From Marsupella aquatica (Eukaryota; Marchantiophyta): a stretch of DNA of 64,000 nucleotides. Below the pieces are notes generated by a model. It worked only from the letters and a program-made list of their open reading frames with translations, had not been told where the DNA came from and made no database searches. Numbering within the stretch: the stretch's first letter is position 1; each line of letters starts with the position of its first letter. Of this stretch, positions 33,262 through 43,475 are shown in pieces. The translations under genes and the position numbers were made by a program. Location of the stretch: NCBI GenBank assembly GCA_973895155.1, contig OZ316898.1, forward strand, positions 3,658,001 through 3,722,000, read 5' to 3'.

Positions 33262-34213
33262 CTGCGACCAAATACACTTATAGCAATGACATTGAAAACT
33301 GTAAAGGAGGAGAAGGTCATCGTTAACAGATCCTGGTAGACCTCAACAGATCCATAACGCATTCAATTTGCAACATCTCTGACCGTGCCTAGCGGAGGGG
33401 AACCCAAATCTGTGTTGGTAAATCCTCATCCATTGCCAAAATGGTGTAAGATTCTTGAGGGCAATGCTTACAATTTTTACTGTCCTGCGTGGCCCTGCAA
33501 CAAGCCGTTGCGGATCTGATCCGCAATATCCTTCACAGCTCCCGGCCCATGTGGGATAAAAACTGTGGAATTCTTGGAACTTGCTCCGATGTCCCTCATT
33601 GTGTCAAAGTATTGAGTGACCAAAACCATGTCAAGAACATCCTTGGCACTTGTCCCGGGAACCTTATCAGAAAATGCCACAACGCTCTCCCTCAACCAGT
33701 CAACAATTGCTTGACGCTGCCTTGCAACACCAACTCTCCTGACAAATACTTCGCCTCTGCTTCTCCTTCAGCTCTCTTCACCTGCAATATCTTCTCCGCC
33801 TCTGCTTTGTCACGAGCTGCCACCCTCATTCGAGCAGCTGCATTAATTTCATTCATGGCTCGTTTGACAGAAACGTCAGGCTTGATGTCGACGATTAAAG
33901 TCTGCACAATTTCGTACCCATAAGTCCGCATGACCTTCTCCAGCTCACTCTCCACATTCTTGGCAACCTCGCTCTTCTGCTCAAACACATCATCGAGTAA
34001 CATCTTCGGAACACTGGCTCGCACAACATCAAACACGTACGACTGAATTTGAGACTTCGGGTTGGTGATTTTGTAAAAGGCATCGTAAGCAGAGTCCTTG
34101 ATCGCTCGAGATTGGACGGATGCAACCACAACCACGAAAACATTGTCCTTCGTTTTGGTCTCGCAGCGCACATCCAGCTGCTGCATCCGCAGAGAGATAA
34201 CACCGGCAACGTC
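33262..34213. repeat. Segmental duplication, copy 1, part c
   Basis: It is collinear with 48150-49590, starting at CCAAATACACTTATA and ending inside HIR at GCCGGTG/GCAACGT. Copy 2 has about 500 extra bases at 48233-48728. Right of 34213 the sequence instead matches 56300-56690, showing a deletion junction. Confidence 0.9.
33477..34213 (-). pseudogene. HIR1 pseudogene: 5'-truncated, frameshifted copy
   Basis: On the - strand the sequence is nearly identical to the intact HIR gene at 48855-49712 but lacks its first 41 codons or so; homology stops at 34213. A 2-bp insertion near 33732 (CCAACTCTCCTGAC versus CCCACTCCTGAC) shifts the frame in the middle, after EAEAKYLSG. The N-terminal myristoylation signal and part of the band-7 domain are therefore missing and the C-terminus is out of frame. 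I count roughly 20 substitutions over 735 bp relative to HIR2. It cannot encode a normal protein; antisense or regulatory transcription is possible but not indicated. Confidence 0.92.
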
Positions 34214-34600
34214 GATCTATTCTGAATGCAGTTTAGACAACAAACTAACCAGTTCACGAACCGGAGACAGCACTGACAGAACTCTGGATAAGTCATCAAG
34301 TGGTCCGAGTCCCAAATGAACTACCCAAGGCGTCAGTGGCTAATTGAGATTCGGGGTTGATTATCTGCCTGCAGCGGCCAGTGCCCTTGCACATATCACA
34401 CTCTGAAACCTCTCCAGCTGTCTGACTTAAACAGTACTCCATTCGGTCTTGTATAACAGTCTGCTCAAACAGACAGCCAAACAAAAAAGAAATTAGAAGC
34501 TATTGTGGATACTAACGTTCTTTCCACTGTTTGTCTACAAAATACCCATAACATCCCCACAAAAGCAACAGCAGCATAACAGTGTATCCCAAACTCTCGA
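34214..34600. repeat. SirB 3'-end segment shared with 56300-56690
   Basis: The block begins TCTATTCTGAATGCAGTTTAG, runs through SirB exon 5 and into the next intron, and is repeated at 56300-56690. It marks the SirB part of the duplicated unit. Confidence 0.88.
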
Positions 34601-36260
34601 TTACATAAAATCAGACATCTATGCATGTCATTTTTTCCAGAAGCATAAATGAAAGAGAGAAACCCGATATGGTAGAACATTCTGAAAGGTTGACAAAACC
34701 AGGTACATATTTTCTTCCCTGCCAATGATCCCGATTCACTTTCCAGCTGAAGGCTAACCTTGATCAAAATGATATTGACCCTCGAGAATCCTATCCTATC
34801 CTATCCTAAAGGCGTTGGAAGCAAAGCGGGTCTAATTAATTTTAATGCTCACAAAAGATCTTGCAAACTTAAAACGGCAGCAAAGCGGATCATTTTCCGC
34901 ATGCCTCAGCAGAAGGCATACAAAACCCAATACAATTGCAGATCGATGTTTTTTGGAAGACAAATGAAGTCAACAGTGGACATACGAAGGCTTGCAGATA
35001 ACATACCACCATTAATTTGTGCAGTCCAATTGGAGCTGTAACTAGGTAAGATACTTGCGGGTGCTTCTTTGCAGCTTCAGCTGTAATTGCAGGGATATCC
35101 TGCTCTACAAAAGGAGACTTTAGAAACCTATGATGACAGTATTCCCAAGAGCTCAAACGTCCAGATTCTTGAAAGAATAACTTTTGTGTGGCTGACAACA
35201 AACCTTGTCCCAATGGCGACCAGGAAATAAGAAGTAGGGGCAGAGTATAACGCGTGAAGCTCCTTGTTCCACGCATCGATCAAATGCATCGGCTATTGTT
35301 GGAGTTGCTAGCTCCTGGGCTTGACGGACAACATTCCAATTACATTATATGAAAATCTGAACTTATCACCATAAAATAAGAATTCATTTGTAGTATCTCG
35401 ACCAGGGCCTTCTCGAAGAGATTGAAAGTCAGGCATACGAAGAGGCGGACAAAGCACGCACATAAGTAAAAGCTTACCATGTGCGCTGCTTCTACAAGCT
35501 TGTGGCCTGTCTCCTCCTTGTACATCTTAACAAATTCATCTGCATAATTAAATGCCCTGCTCAGATCGAAAGCAAGCAATGACGAAAATATACAATTACA
35601 CAATTAAATCCAAAAATGTGATAAGGCTATTAGAAATCACTGATAACAATGACTACTTGGGTTAACAGACCCTAAACCCTAAACTTGCTACAATAATTTA
35701 AGGCAAGTACCCACTAGCCAACAAAGGGAAGCCATTTCCTCCAGCTACGACTTCTAAGAAGAGCAGTGGATAATGGTGGGAGAAATTTGACTTAACATCT
35801 TTGGCAATCGTTACAACAGAGATCAAAGCATGTCTGAATGTGCCAAGTTATCGAGCGAGATTGCAACTTATACCCGTTCCTTTTCGACCCCTAGGAGAGC
35901 AGTAGACAAGGGAAGGGAGGAAGTATGCTTACGGAGCATTGCGTTCGACTGTGCCCGACGAGACCCGTGATCCACGATCACCATTCCGTCCCCATCGTCC
36001 AGCCTGCTCGTGGTAGAGGCACCTCGCAACTGACTTGCACCAACTAATGGATGAGGAAGCACAGAACTTCCACCAATACTGAGATTCTTAGCACCCCACA
36101 TCCTCCTCGAGAAGACAGAGTGCTGATGACAGGGCTCCAAACTAGATTTTGGTCTGAGAGAAGCAAAAGAAGGATATTCAATTGACGGGCCAGTGGATCT
36201 CACACCGTGCCTACGGACGGTCCAGTGTTCCACTCCTACAACTTTTCTGCTGCAGCACAC
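34296..36260 (-). CDS. SIRB: Sirohydrochlorin ferrochelatase, chloroplast, five exons
   Basis: Exons on the - strand are 36260-35933, 35539-35478, 35314-35204, 35099-35007 and 34460-34296. All have GT-AG introns and join in phase to 252 residues. This is a CbiX/SirB-type chelatase that inserts Fe2+ into sirohydrochlorin to make siroheme, the cofactor of plastid nitrite and sulfite reductases. Visible motifs are GDGMVIVDHGSRR (metal-binding His) in exon 1, EFVKMYKEETGHKLVEAAHM in exon 2, the PGRHW motif in exon 3, YLVTAPIGLHK in exon 4 and a Cys cluster SECDMCKGTGRC in exon 5. That cluster matches the C-terminal [2Fe-2S] ligand region of the Arabidopsis enzyme. About 90 N-terminal residues precede the domain, fitting a transit peptide. 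Met54 (36101) is an alternative start. The tail after RCRQ is longer than in Arabidopsis. Confidence 0.9.
34789..34808. repeat. Pentanucleotide microsatellite in a SirB intron
   Basis: Four copies of TCCTA in the last SirB intron, between exons 4 and 5. Confidence 0.9.
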
Positions 36261-36362
36261 CTCGAGATTATTCCCGACGCATGTCCAGGTCGAGTAGGAC
36301 GGGGGTTAGTAAAAGAGATTTTTTCAATTCTATTCTTGTTCACAACCCAATCCCACCACATG

Positions 36363-36542
36363 TCAAACGCTTCGACATACTTCAATACTTATTTCTGCAA
36401 CAGAAATAAGCGACACATTGCAGGTCAGAGGGGTAAGGAGGCGACTTATCTCACTCACTTGCATGACGCTAACGGTGTAAAACGTAACTGCGGCAGCGGC
36501 GGCAATCCCAAATACAGGGGCAATCATTTCAGCGGGATCCAT
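36363..36542 (-). CDS. Candidate small membrane-type protein (copy 2), unspliced form
   Basis: This is the counterpart of 7137-7317. ATG 36542 gives the same MDPAEMIAPVFG start and Ala-rich hydrophobic segment. The splice donor of copy 1 (GATGTAAGT) reads GAGATAAGT here, so the first intron base pair is lost. The frame nonetheless stays open through the former intron and reaches the copy 1 stop position in frame at 36363, giving 59 residues. Family not recognised. It lies upstream of SirB on the same strand and may form part of the SirB promoter or 5' UTR. Confidence 0.25.
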   Translation of the reverse strand: MDPAEMIAPVFGIAAAAAVTFYTVSVMQVSEISRLLTPLTCNVSLISVAEISIEVCRSV

Positions 36543-38086
36543 ACTTGTTAAATTTAATTTTTTTTCCCTGCTGCAATAACAGAAGAGTCAACGTCCACTC
36601 TCAAAAAGAACCTACCTTCCTGTTTTCTACTTCTGCAACGAATCAACCTGTCACCAGCTGTTTGTCTATCCAAAGTAGACGACAAAGTGAAAATCATCGA
36701 TCAGTGGACTAGCTGTTTTACCATCCATATCATCCAAGTAGAAGACAAAGTAGATGGCGCCAAACAATCGCTGAGATCAATTCTCCCACTAATTCACATC
36801 ATGGAGAGAAGCTTCTTTCACTTTTCTCGACTTCGTGCAGTCTAATCTATAGTCGAGACTTTGTGTCTGCGACGATGGAAATGTCCCTCACCCAACGCTA
36901 CCGATATCCGGACCCTTTCAAGCGTAACCTTTCCGTCCTGAAAAAATCTACAACAAACTATCAGCAGGCGGACAATGAGGATATGCCATGCGCCAAGGGG
37001 TCAAGATGCAAAGCTTATCAACAGCTCCACATGATCACCACACTCCATCGCCATTACAAAGACTCGGGAATTTGGAGCAAAATCGCCTTGCATCAAAGGG
37101 CAGAGACCCTTCCTTCGCTGCGGCCTATACCTGCTCCCAAACGAGCTCACAAGACAGCAAATGATGCTCTCAGTCGAGTAACGATGCGGGAGGGTTCTAA
37201 TGGGTCATCACTCTGCCACTAAGTACCACAGTGGAGTAGGAGTTTCCGCACTATTTGGAGAAACTTGTCAAGTCCCGCGAAGAATGTCTTCATTTTCTCT
37301 GACGAAGGTAAAAGAGACAACCCTCCAATATCATGCTTATGCTGCTGGTTCTCCATTTTCACAATGTCAAATGACGAACTACTGAGAGACCATCGAACTT
37401 TCCACTACTTGTTTTTCCCGGGCAAGACCACTTCTCGCCTACCCCCCCCCGATCTTTCACCAATGACAGGCATAACGACAGGACCAGGAGAGACGAGCTA
37501 TCAAACAGACTCGTCTCTTTCAGATATAAAACTTAACAACAGCAGAGCTTCCCAGAAAAGATCCCTCTCTCCCTTGTCACGTCCCAATTCAATGAATCCG
37601 AAGTTGTGGAAGTCCAATTTCCAGCAAGTAAGTAGCGTTTCTTTTATTCCCAGAAGTCCAATCCTAAAAAGAACCGTCTCTTTCTCTAAGTCACGTACAT
37701 TGGCTCCAACCTCTGTCAAATGACATCTCGCCTTCAAGTGTCACTTTCACCGAGTATCCCCCATAAACCATACGGACGTCATTTTGAGTCTCGACTGATC
37801 AAATCCACTTCCCCAGGCGCCCATGGAACGCAAGCGCTCAGCTCAAGCTAGCAGTGAAACCTGACCCTAAAACAGAAAAATTTCGCACACACAATCTTCT
37901 CAAACTATTGAACATCTCCATCACAAAACGTTCACGAACCCCTGAATCTCTCACCACACCGCATCAAACTCCACCCCATACAGGACTGCAGATCGGGAAG
38001 AAAACAGGGCAAAGAAGGACACGCACCTATCGAACGGCAATCGCCTCAGAGAAAAGCTCAGCCCATCCACAAGCTCAACCTCGTCG

Positions 38087-38569
38087 ATGCGGCGCAATTC
38101 GACAATGCGGGTTTTTCTTCGAGCTCGATGTTCGTTCGCAAGAGAAACTCCAATCACGCGGTTTTTGGCGGACCTACTCATTTATCTACCTTCTTGGACC
38201 GCTGGACCTGCCCTCCTGACCGGCGCATCCGGTGGACCTTTTCCCGGACTCTCGCTGACGGGTGCCTCATCGTACCCGTCCAACCCCCAACCGGCGCCTG
38301 GGATTCTCCCACGTGAGCACGAAGTATTCCGGTTGACGGGAAGAAACGAGGGTTTCTTGTTTCTTCCACGTCAACATTCCAAGTTGGTCTCCAACTTGCA
38401 CGCCGTCGCGGTTTTACACCGGGGAGAAATCTACGGCCGAAATCTCCCCAGAAACGCAATGCACCCACGATGGCCGTTGGATGGCGTCGCGTATCTGCTC
38501 GGCTTTGCATTCGCCGGTGATAATATAATCTTTTTTGAACTGTATTATTTAAGTAAGAATGATGTTTGA
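38087..38569 (+). CDS. Hypothetical ORF shared by both duplication copies (copy 2)
   Basis: A 160-codon frame from ATG 38087, the counterpart of 8839-9309, with no frameshift relative to it over most of its length. No domain is recognised. The case for coding rests only on both copies remaining open; the opposite strand is also largely open. Confidence 0.2.
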   Translation: MRRNSTMRVFLRARCSFARETPITRFLADLLIYLPSWTAGPALLTGASGGPFPGLSLTGASSYPSNPQPAPGILPREHEVFRLTGRNEGFLFLPRQHSKLVSNLHAVAVLHRGEIYGRNLPRNAMHPRWPLDGVAYLLGFAFAGDNIIFFELYYLSKNDV

Positions 38570-39118
38570 AGATGACACATATGTACTTCGATAGGCTATC
38601 CAAGCAGCTTTGGAACTATGATTTCGTGATATTATACTGGAATATGGCTAATGCTGATTGGTCGATAAAGTCGAGTTCCCATTGGTCTGTAGAGAATCAT
38701 TCCAGAACTATCAGAAGCCCTGATTGGGTGGAATCTCATCAGTCCCATTGTCACTGAATTACACTTGTGGAGATGAGACTCGAGCCCCGACGCTTGTCAT
38801 TTCTAAAAAATGGTCCATTCATGACAGTTCGGTACTCTCCGCTCAGATACTGTTTTTCTACTGCTGCTACGGTTGAAAATTATTACCATAACTTGTTACT
38901 GTAGATGAAAAGACGAAACATACACTTCCTCAAGGTACGCTTTGTTAGGTTTGGCGCAATAACACTAGTGAGTGGATTAATTACTTAAATGCCCTTCTTG
39001 ATTTTTCTGTTGTAATTGTCAGGGCATTTAGAAAAGAATGCAGACTCAAGAATTTTCTGCTTGTAAATTTCAGGGCATTCGGAATATAATGTACCCAAGA
39101 TTTGGATGGGTTCAAGAT

Positions 39119-40389
39119 AAGAAGCTAGATCTCTATCATTAATCATTCATTTCCAGGATGGCTCTCAGTGATTCGGCTGACACGTATAGTCTCTTATTGA
39201 CTCTAACACATATTCAGATCTATGCCTCGGCCGAGTATCTGTTCTGATCTTTTGGGTTGGTCTCTTAGCATGTAGAAAAGCATCTCATAGCGCATACAAA
39301 TTTTGGTATGAGTATTCTCTAGCTGGACCGATCTGAATTTGTCTTCTTCGACCTTTCTGAGATCGCCATTATATGCATTTTCCAGGATGTGCTCGTTGGA
39401 ACTGTCTTGGACCTATGCCGGCTCCTCTCTCCACTGACCCTATCTCGGCTGCATCTGGTCCTCCCGTGAATTTCATATTTGGCGGAGCTCCGAATCAGTC
39501 ACCCGGATCTCCAGCCATGTCATTGCAAGTGCAGTGGATGATCGGTGGAATGGATTCATCAATGTGCTTCTGTTTGGACTCATCTCCTCGCTCTGTGATC
39601 TGACTTTCCTCGCAGAGCTACTTCTCACCGGTCTCATGAACCTCCTCAATCAGTATGCCCAGCCGAGCTCTTCTCAGCATTAACAAGCTTCAAATTGAGA
39701 ACAAATCAGGTTACGCCTATGAGAATCCCCCTGATTCTTTTCTGATTCTCTTGGCATCCAGCGGGACCTAGGCATTCTCGCAGACATTTACGACTTTCAT
39801 CTGCAATCGGGAGATTGTTGCAGAGGTGCAGCAGGGATTGGGAGTGTCTCCCTTGCTCTTCTCTAACTATCAGAGGCTGTGAAGCCTGGCTGGATTCGTA
39901 GTGCGGACAGGCAGCATGATCTCAGCTCCTTTGGATGAGTTTCCTATATTGACTACAGTACGGGAGCAGACGCGTTATGGGATTCTTTGTTGGGTCCCGC
40001 GGGTTTCATTGACTGTTGGGGCCGTGATTCTGGGTCGGTGGGAGGCGGGGTCGGACTCGTCTGCGATGGTTCCGAGCGGCCGTCCCGGTCTTTGTGTGTT
40101 TGGCTGTTTCCGGGTTGCCAGCTGGGCACCACGGTCGATAGTAGATTGCTTTCGGATCTTGGGGGTTGCGCCCCTGGGTTGCCTCCTTCCTCTTCAGGCA
40201 ACAGGATGTAGTGGTTTGGTCCTTTCCCTTCTCTGGGTGTGCCCCCTCTTTTGGCCCCCTTAATTGTTTTTTTCTTCCTGCCCCCCCTCTCCTAGGCGGT
40301 TTTTGTTCTCGTTTCTCCTTGGAATAAAGTTTCATGGGCTCGTCCCAAAAAACCAAAAAAAAAAGAAAAGAAGAAGCTAGATCTCTATC
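39119..40389 (+). mobile_element. Retroposed insertion with 19-bp target-site duplication
   Basis: AAGAAGCTAGATCTCTATC is repeated exactly at 39119-39137 and 40371-40389. The 1233 bp between end in AATAAAGTTTC, a short spacer and an A-rich tail (40347-40370), the signature of target-primed reverse transcription. The paralogous site near 9955-9975 has a single GGAAGCTGGATCTCTATC, an empty site. The 3' part is T/C-rich like a plant L1 3' UTR. A short RWNCLG match near 39385 resembles the start of an L1 endonuclease. It is probably an internally deleted or chimeric L1 copy; a processed transcript of another gene is the alternative. Confidence 0.85.
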
Positions 40390-40600
40390 TTCAGTGCATT
40401 TTTTCCTCCAATCATACAGCTCATTCTGAGCCTCTCAAAAACATGCCAAAGGGTTCTCTGAGTTCGGTGGACATACCTACTGGATGGGGACTCAGGCGAG
40501 AATGATCTGACTGCTGGTCAGAAAATTCAGTGTGTAGCGACCAAGTTCCTGGGAAGACTGCAAAACTAGGGTCAACAGCTCAGGATAATTCATATAGTAC
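40371..40600. repeat. Segmental duplication, copy 2, part b
   Basis: It matches 9960-10170, including the core TTCCTGGGAAGACTGCAAAA. It holds one arm of the inverted repeat seen in copy 1. Similarity ends near 40590. Confidence 0.8.
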
Positions 40601-42440
40601 TAAATTTGCCCGATCGCAAGCAGCTCTGCATACTAACCTTGGCCAGAAAACATGGCTTAGGGTAGCCAGGGCTGCTTTACTCAAATTTGGTCTAAACCTG
40701 TGGATCACAGAAAAAGGCAAGGAGGTTGCATTTTCTCTTTAGTTTTTACTAAAACTAGTGAAAACAAACTATTTTTTGGCCTAAGTGCATTAATGCCTGG
40801 TTAGGAAAGCATTAGGGGCAAAAAGGTCATCACAATTAACTTTAAGCAATCCTCCCTAAATGATATTGAAAAGCTTTTAGTATCATGGCATCTGCAGGTT
40901 TATTAGCAAGATTTATTTTTTAAGATAACTAAAGGTGTGAGGAGCCCAAAAATGAAAGGAAAGTAAGCAAACTCGATCAGAAAATGTTTAAATAAAAACT
41001 TCTCAGGCCTTTAACAATATTAAGGTCCTGTTACCATAGCATTATGGGCAATAGCAGACCTCTAAATTCAAGCTGAAGCTATGGTTTTTGGCAATATACC
41101 CAGAATGCCCTTTACACATAACTTTACTTAAATCCTTTCAAAATGATTTGCTTTGCTTCCCTGAACTTTACGGAAGAGAATGTTAATCACGGTATTTTGA
41201 GATGTGTTGGTCTACATCCACCTTTAAGTATTTTGTCTGTTAAGATTTTCTGTTGGTGTACTTTTGTTTAAATGTGCCATAAAAAGCTGGTTCACCTGTA
41301 TTGCTTAGAATCTAAATTATTGTGGCCCCTTTTTTAATGTTTGAATGTTATTAAACTTATACGTAAAGTAACTTCAACTGCCATCATAGCTCCTGGGTTA
41401 GCAGTAACTGCACTCTACCAAACCAAGAGGGACGCTTCCGAACGTAAACGCCCGACAACTAACATCGCAACCAACTACAAAGGAAACTTATTGAGGACCA
41501 AACTGTATTCACGTCCCAAAGAGGAGGTCGCTGGAGTTTGCACCTGCCAGGGGGCCCTTGCACTTCTGACTCCGCATCGCCCGCTGTATCTAGCTGCGCT
41601 TCCAGGCTACGAGTGAGAGTGTTGGAAGAGCCGACATGCTTCACTGAATAGAGGGCAAGGGGTACCTTTGGCCTTCGACATTCCAATGCATCATAGAGCC
41701 TACATCGCAGGCATGAGAAGCGATGCAGATTTTATGGACGCCGGTGGGGAAGAATTGATTGAGCGGCGATATATGAGAAGTGCGCAGGACCCGGCGCGGG
41801 AGGAATTTTGTGTGGTTCGGTGGGGAGAAATTGTGTTGTTGGGTGAATTAGCATCCAATGCATCGTAGAGCCTATGTTGCAGGTATGAGAAGCTATGGAG
41901 ATTTTATGGACGCTGGTGGGAAAGAATTCATATGGGAAGTGGACAGGAGGAATTTTATGTGGTTGGGTGGGATGCAATTGTAATCTTAGGTGAGACGGCA
42001 CGGGAAATTGTTGCACGAAGGGATGGATGAACCCGATAGGCATCAAGCATGGCTGCTAGGCTCACAAGGGATGAATCTTGGTCACAATCGAGGTCACTAC
42101 AAAAGCTTGAAGCTTCTCTCAAGGATCGCACTCTATGCATTCCATTGTGGATCAACACACCCTAGCTCATTCTCTGTCTACGCACTGCTTTTTGTAATTT
42201 CTACAGGCACTCTACACTCTTTTGAGGACTACGATCAATAGGTCACTATGTCATCGGTCCATAGAAGTAAGAAAGTCCACTCTAAGTCCTAGTCAGGCTT
42301 GATGCTCACAAGTATTATATTTCCTATGGCTGACCAGTGAATTGGAATTTGTATGTTGTGCTAATTGAATGTAATCCTAGTTCAATTGAAAGTCTGTTCA
42401 ATTTGCAATTCTAATTACGTTTGGAATGATTACCGGCTTG
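40600..42440. other. Non-coding DNA present only in copy 2
   Basis: There is no convincing gene. It includes a local duplication at 41683-41990. The ORF 41341-41616 has no recognised domain. Confidence 0.5.
41683..41990. repeat. Imperfect tandem duplication, about 172-bp period
   Basis: CCAATGCATC(A/G)TAGAGCCTA starts each unit at about 41683 and 41855. Both continue with GCAGG(C/T)ATGAGAAG and ATTTTATGGACGC. The second unit has lost an internal part. Confidence 0.8.
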
Positions 42441-42461
42441 CTGTTTCTGTGATCGACAGGA

Positions 42462-43475
42462 ATGCCAACCATGAAGCAAGTTGCTCGCAACAGGGACTTG
42501 GAAGGGCACGTGCAACTTGGATCTGAGTTGCCTCCGCTGATCGAGCTCACTGAACTGATTGAAAGTCGGAGTGAAGTCAGCAGTGAATCTTCTGACAACA
42601 GCTACAAGGCTTTCACTCACAACAACCAGGAGAACATTGACCCCAACCATAGTTGTGGCTCTGAACCTGAATGGATGAAAGAGCACAATCCAAATGTGCT
42701 TCCTCCTGCACCCATGCAAGCTACGAAGTCTCAAAGGAAGAGGACATTGGTGGATTCCATCCACTTGAGCACTCTGGTGGCAGCTTATTCGATGGCTTTC
42801 AGTGATTACTCCAAGGGCAGGAAGCAAAAAGTGAACCAATTGGTTCCAAGTGTTGTTTGGAAGAAGGTCTACGAGAAATACATTCAGAAGTATCCCCAAT
42901 CTCCCTTTGCTGAAGACACATTAAAAGAGAAGCTTCGTGATGCTTTGAAGGAGTTGAAAACAGGGACTTCAAACGAGGAGAATGGAGACCGTGTTGCCTT
43001 GCAAGATGAGGAGGCCTTTTAGCGTCTCCAAACAACCGATGGTCATGCAAAGAGGAATGTCTTAAAACGGAGGCAGAGCATTATTGATGGCACTGCTTCG
43101 ATTCCTGACATTGCAGCACCTGCCCCCCCAGTTGAGCCACGAGTTCCATCACCAGCAACCCCACAGTATGTTGTTCGGGATGGCACCAGCGCAACCAAGC
43201 CACCAGATGCCCCATCAAAATTCAATGAGAAGGTGCACATGACCAAAGGACAGATGTTGATGAAACAATCAACCAGCTTTGCAGCATTGGCAGAAGCCTT
43301 CACTCAGTCCAATGTGAAGAGAGAAGCTTATCTAGAGAAGAAAATCTCGCTTGCTAGAGATAGACAGAAGAAGAACCAGATTGAAATTTTGAAGAATGCT
43401 TTAGATTTTGGGGTGCTCACCGATGAGGAGTTCAGGCATCAGGTTAAGCTTGTCATAGGTCAGATTGGGTTGTAG
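42462..43475 (+). pseudogene. Helix-rich, possibly Myb/SANT- or trihelix-like protein with one in-frame stop
   Basis: ATG 42462 opens 186 codons ending at TAG 43020-43022. The same frame then continues without a stop for 150 more codons to TAG 43473-43475. The first part has an acidic/Ser-rich N-terminus and a basic, helix-rich block (VVWKKVYEKYIQKYPQSPFA, then TLKEKLRDALKELK) resembling Myb/SANT or trihelix DNA-binding modules. After the stop come a Pro-rich linker and a charged helical tail ending in DFGVLTDEEFRHQVKL. A single nonsense change (for example CAG to TAG) in a 337-codon gene explains the arrangement. A CAG just upstream (42457-42459) could be a splice acceptor from an earlier exon. 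It could equally be a transposon-encoded accessory protein. The domain call is tentative. Confidence 0.5.

Larger units (their letters stand above)
36320..39137. repeat. Segmental duplication, copy 2, part a
   Basis: It is collinear with 7085-9960. It begins about 60 bp upstream of the SirB start codon, so the junction between the two duplicated units lies there. It is interrupted at 39137 by the retroposed insertion. Confidence 0.9.

Noticed and set aside
33477-34299. HIR1 as a second functional HIR gene
   Set aside because: It lacks the first 41 codons or so and has a 2-bp frameshift relative to the intact copy.
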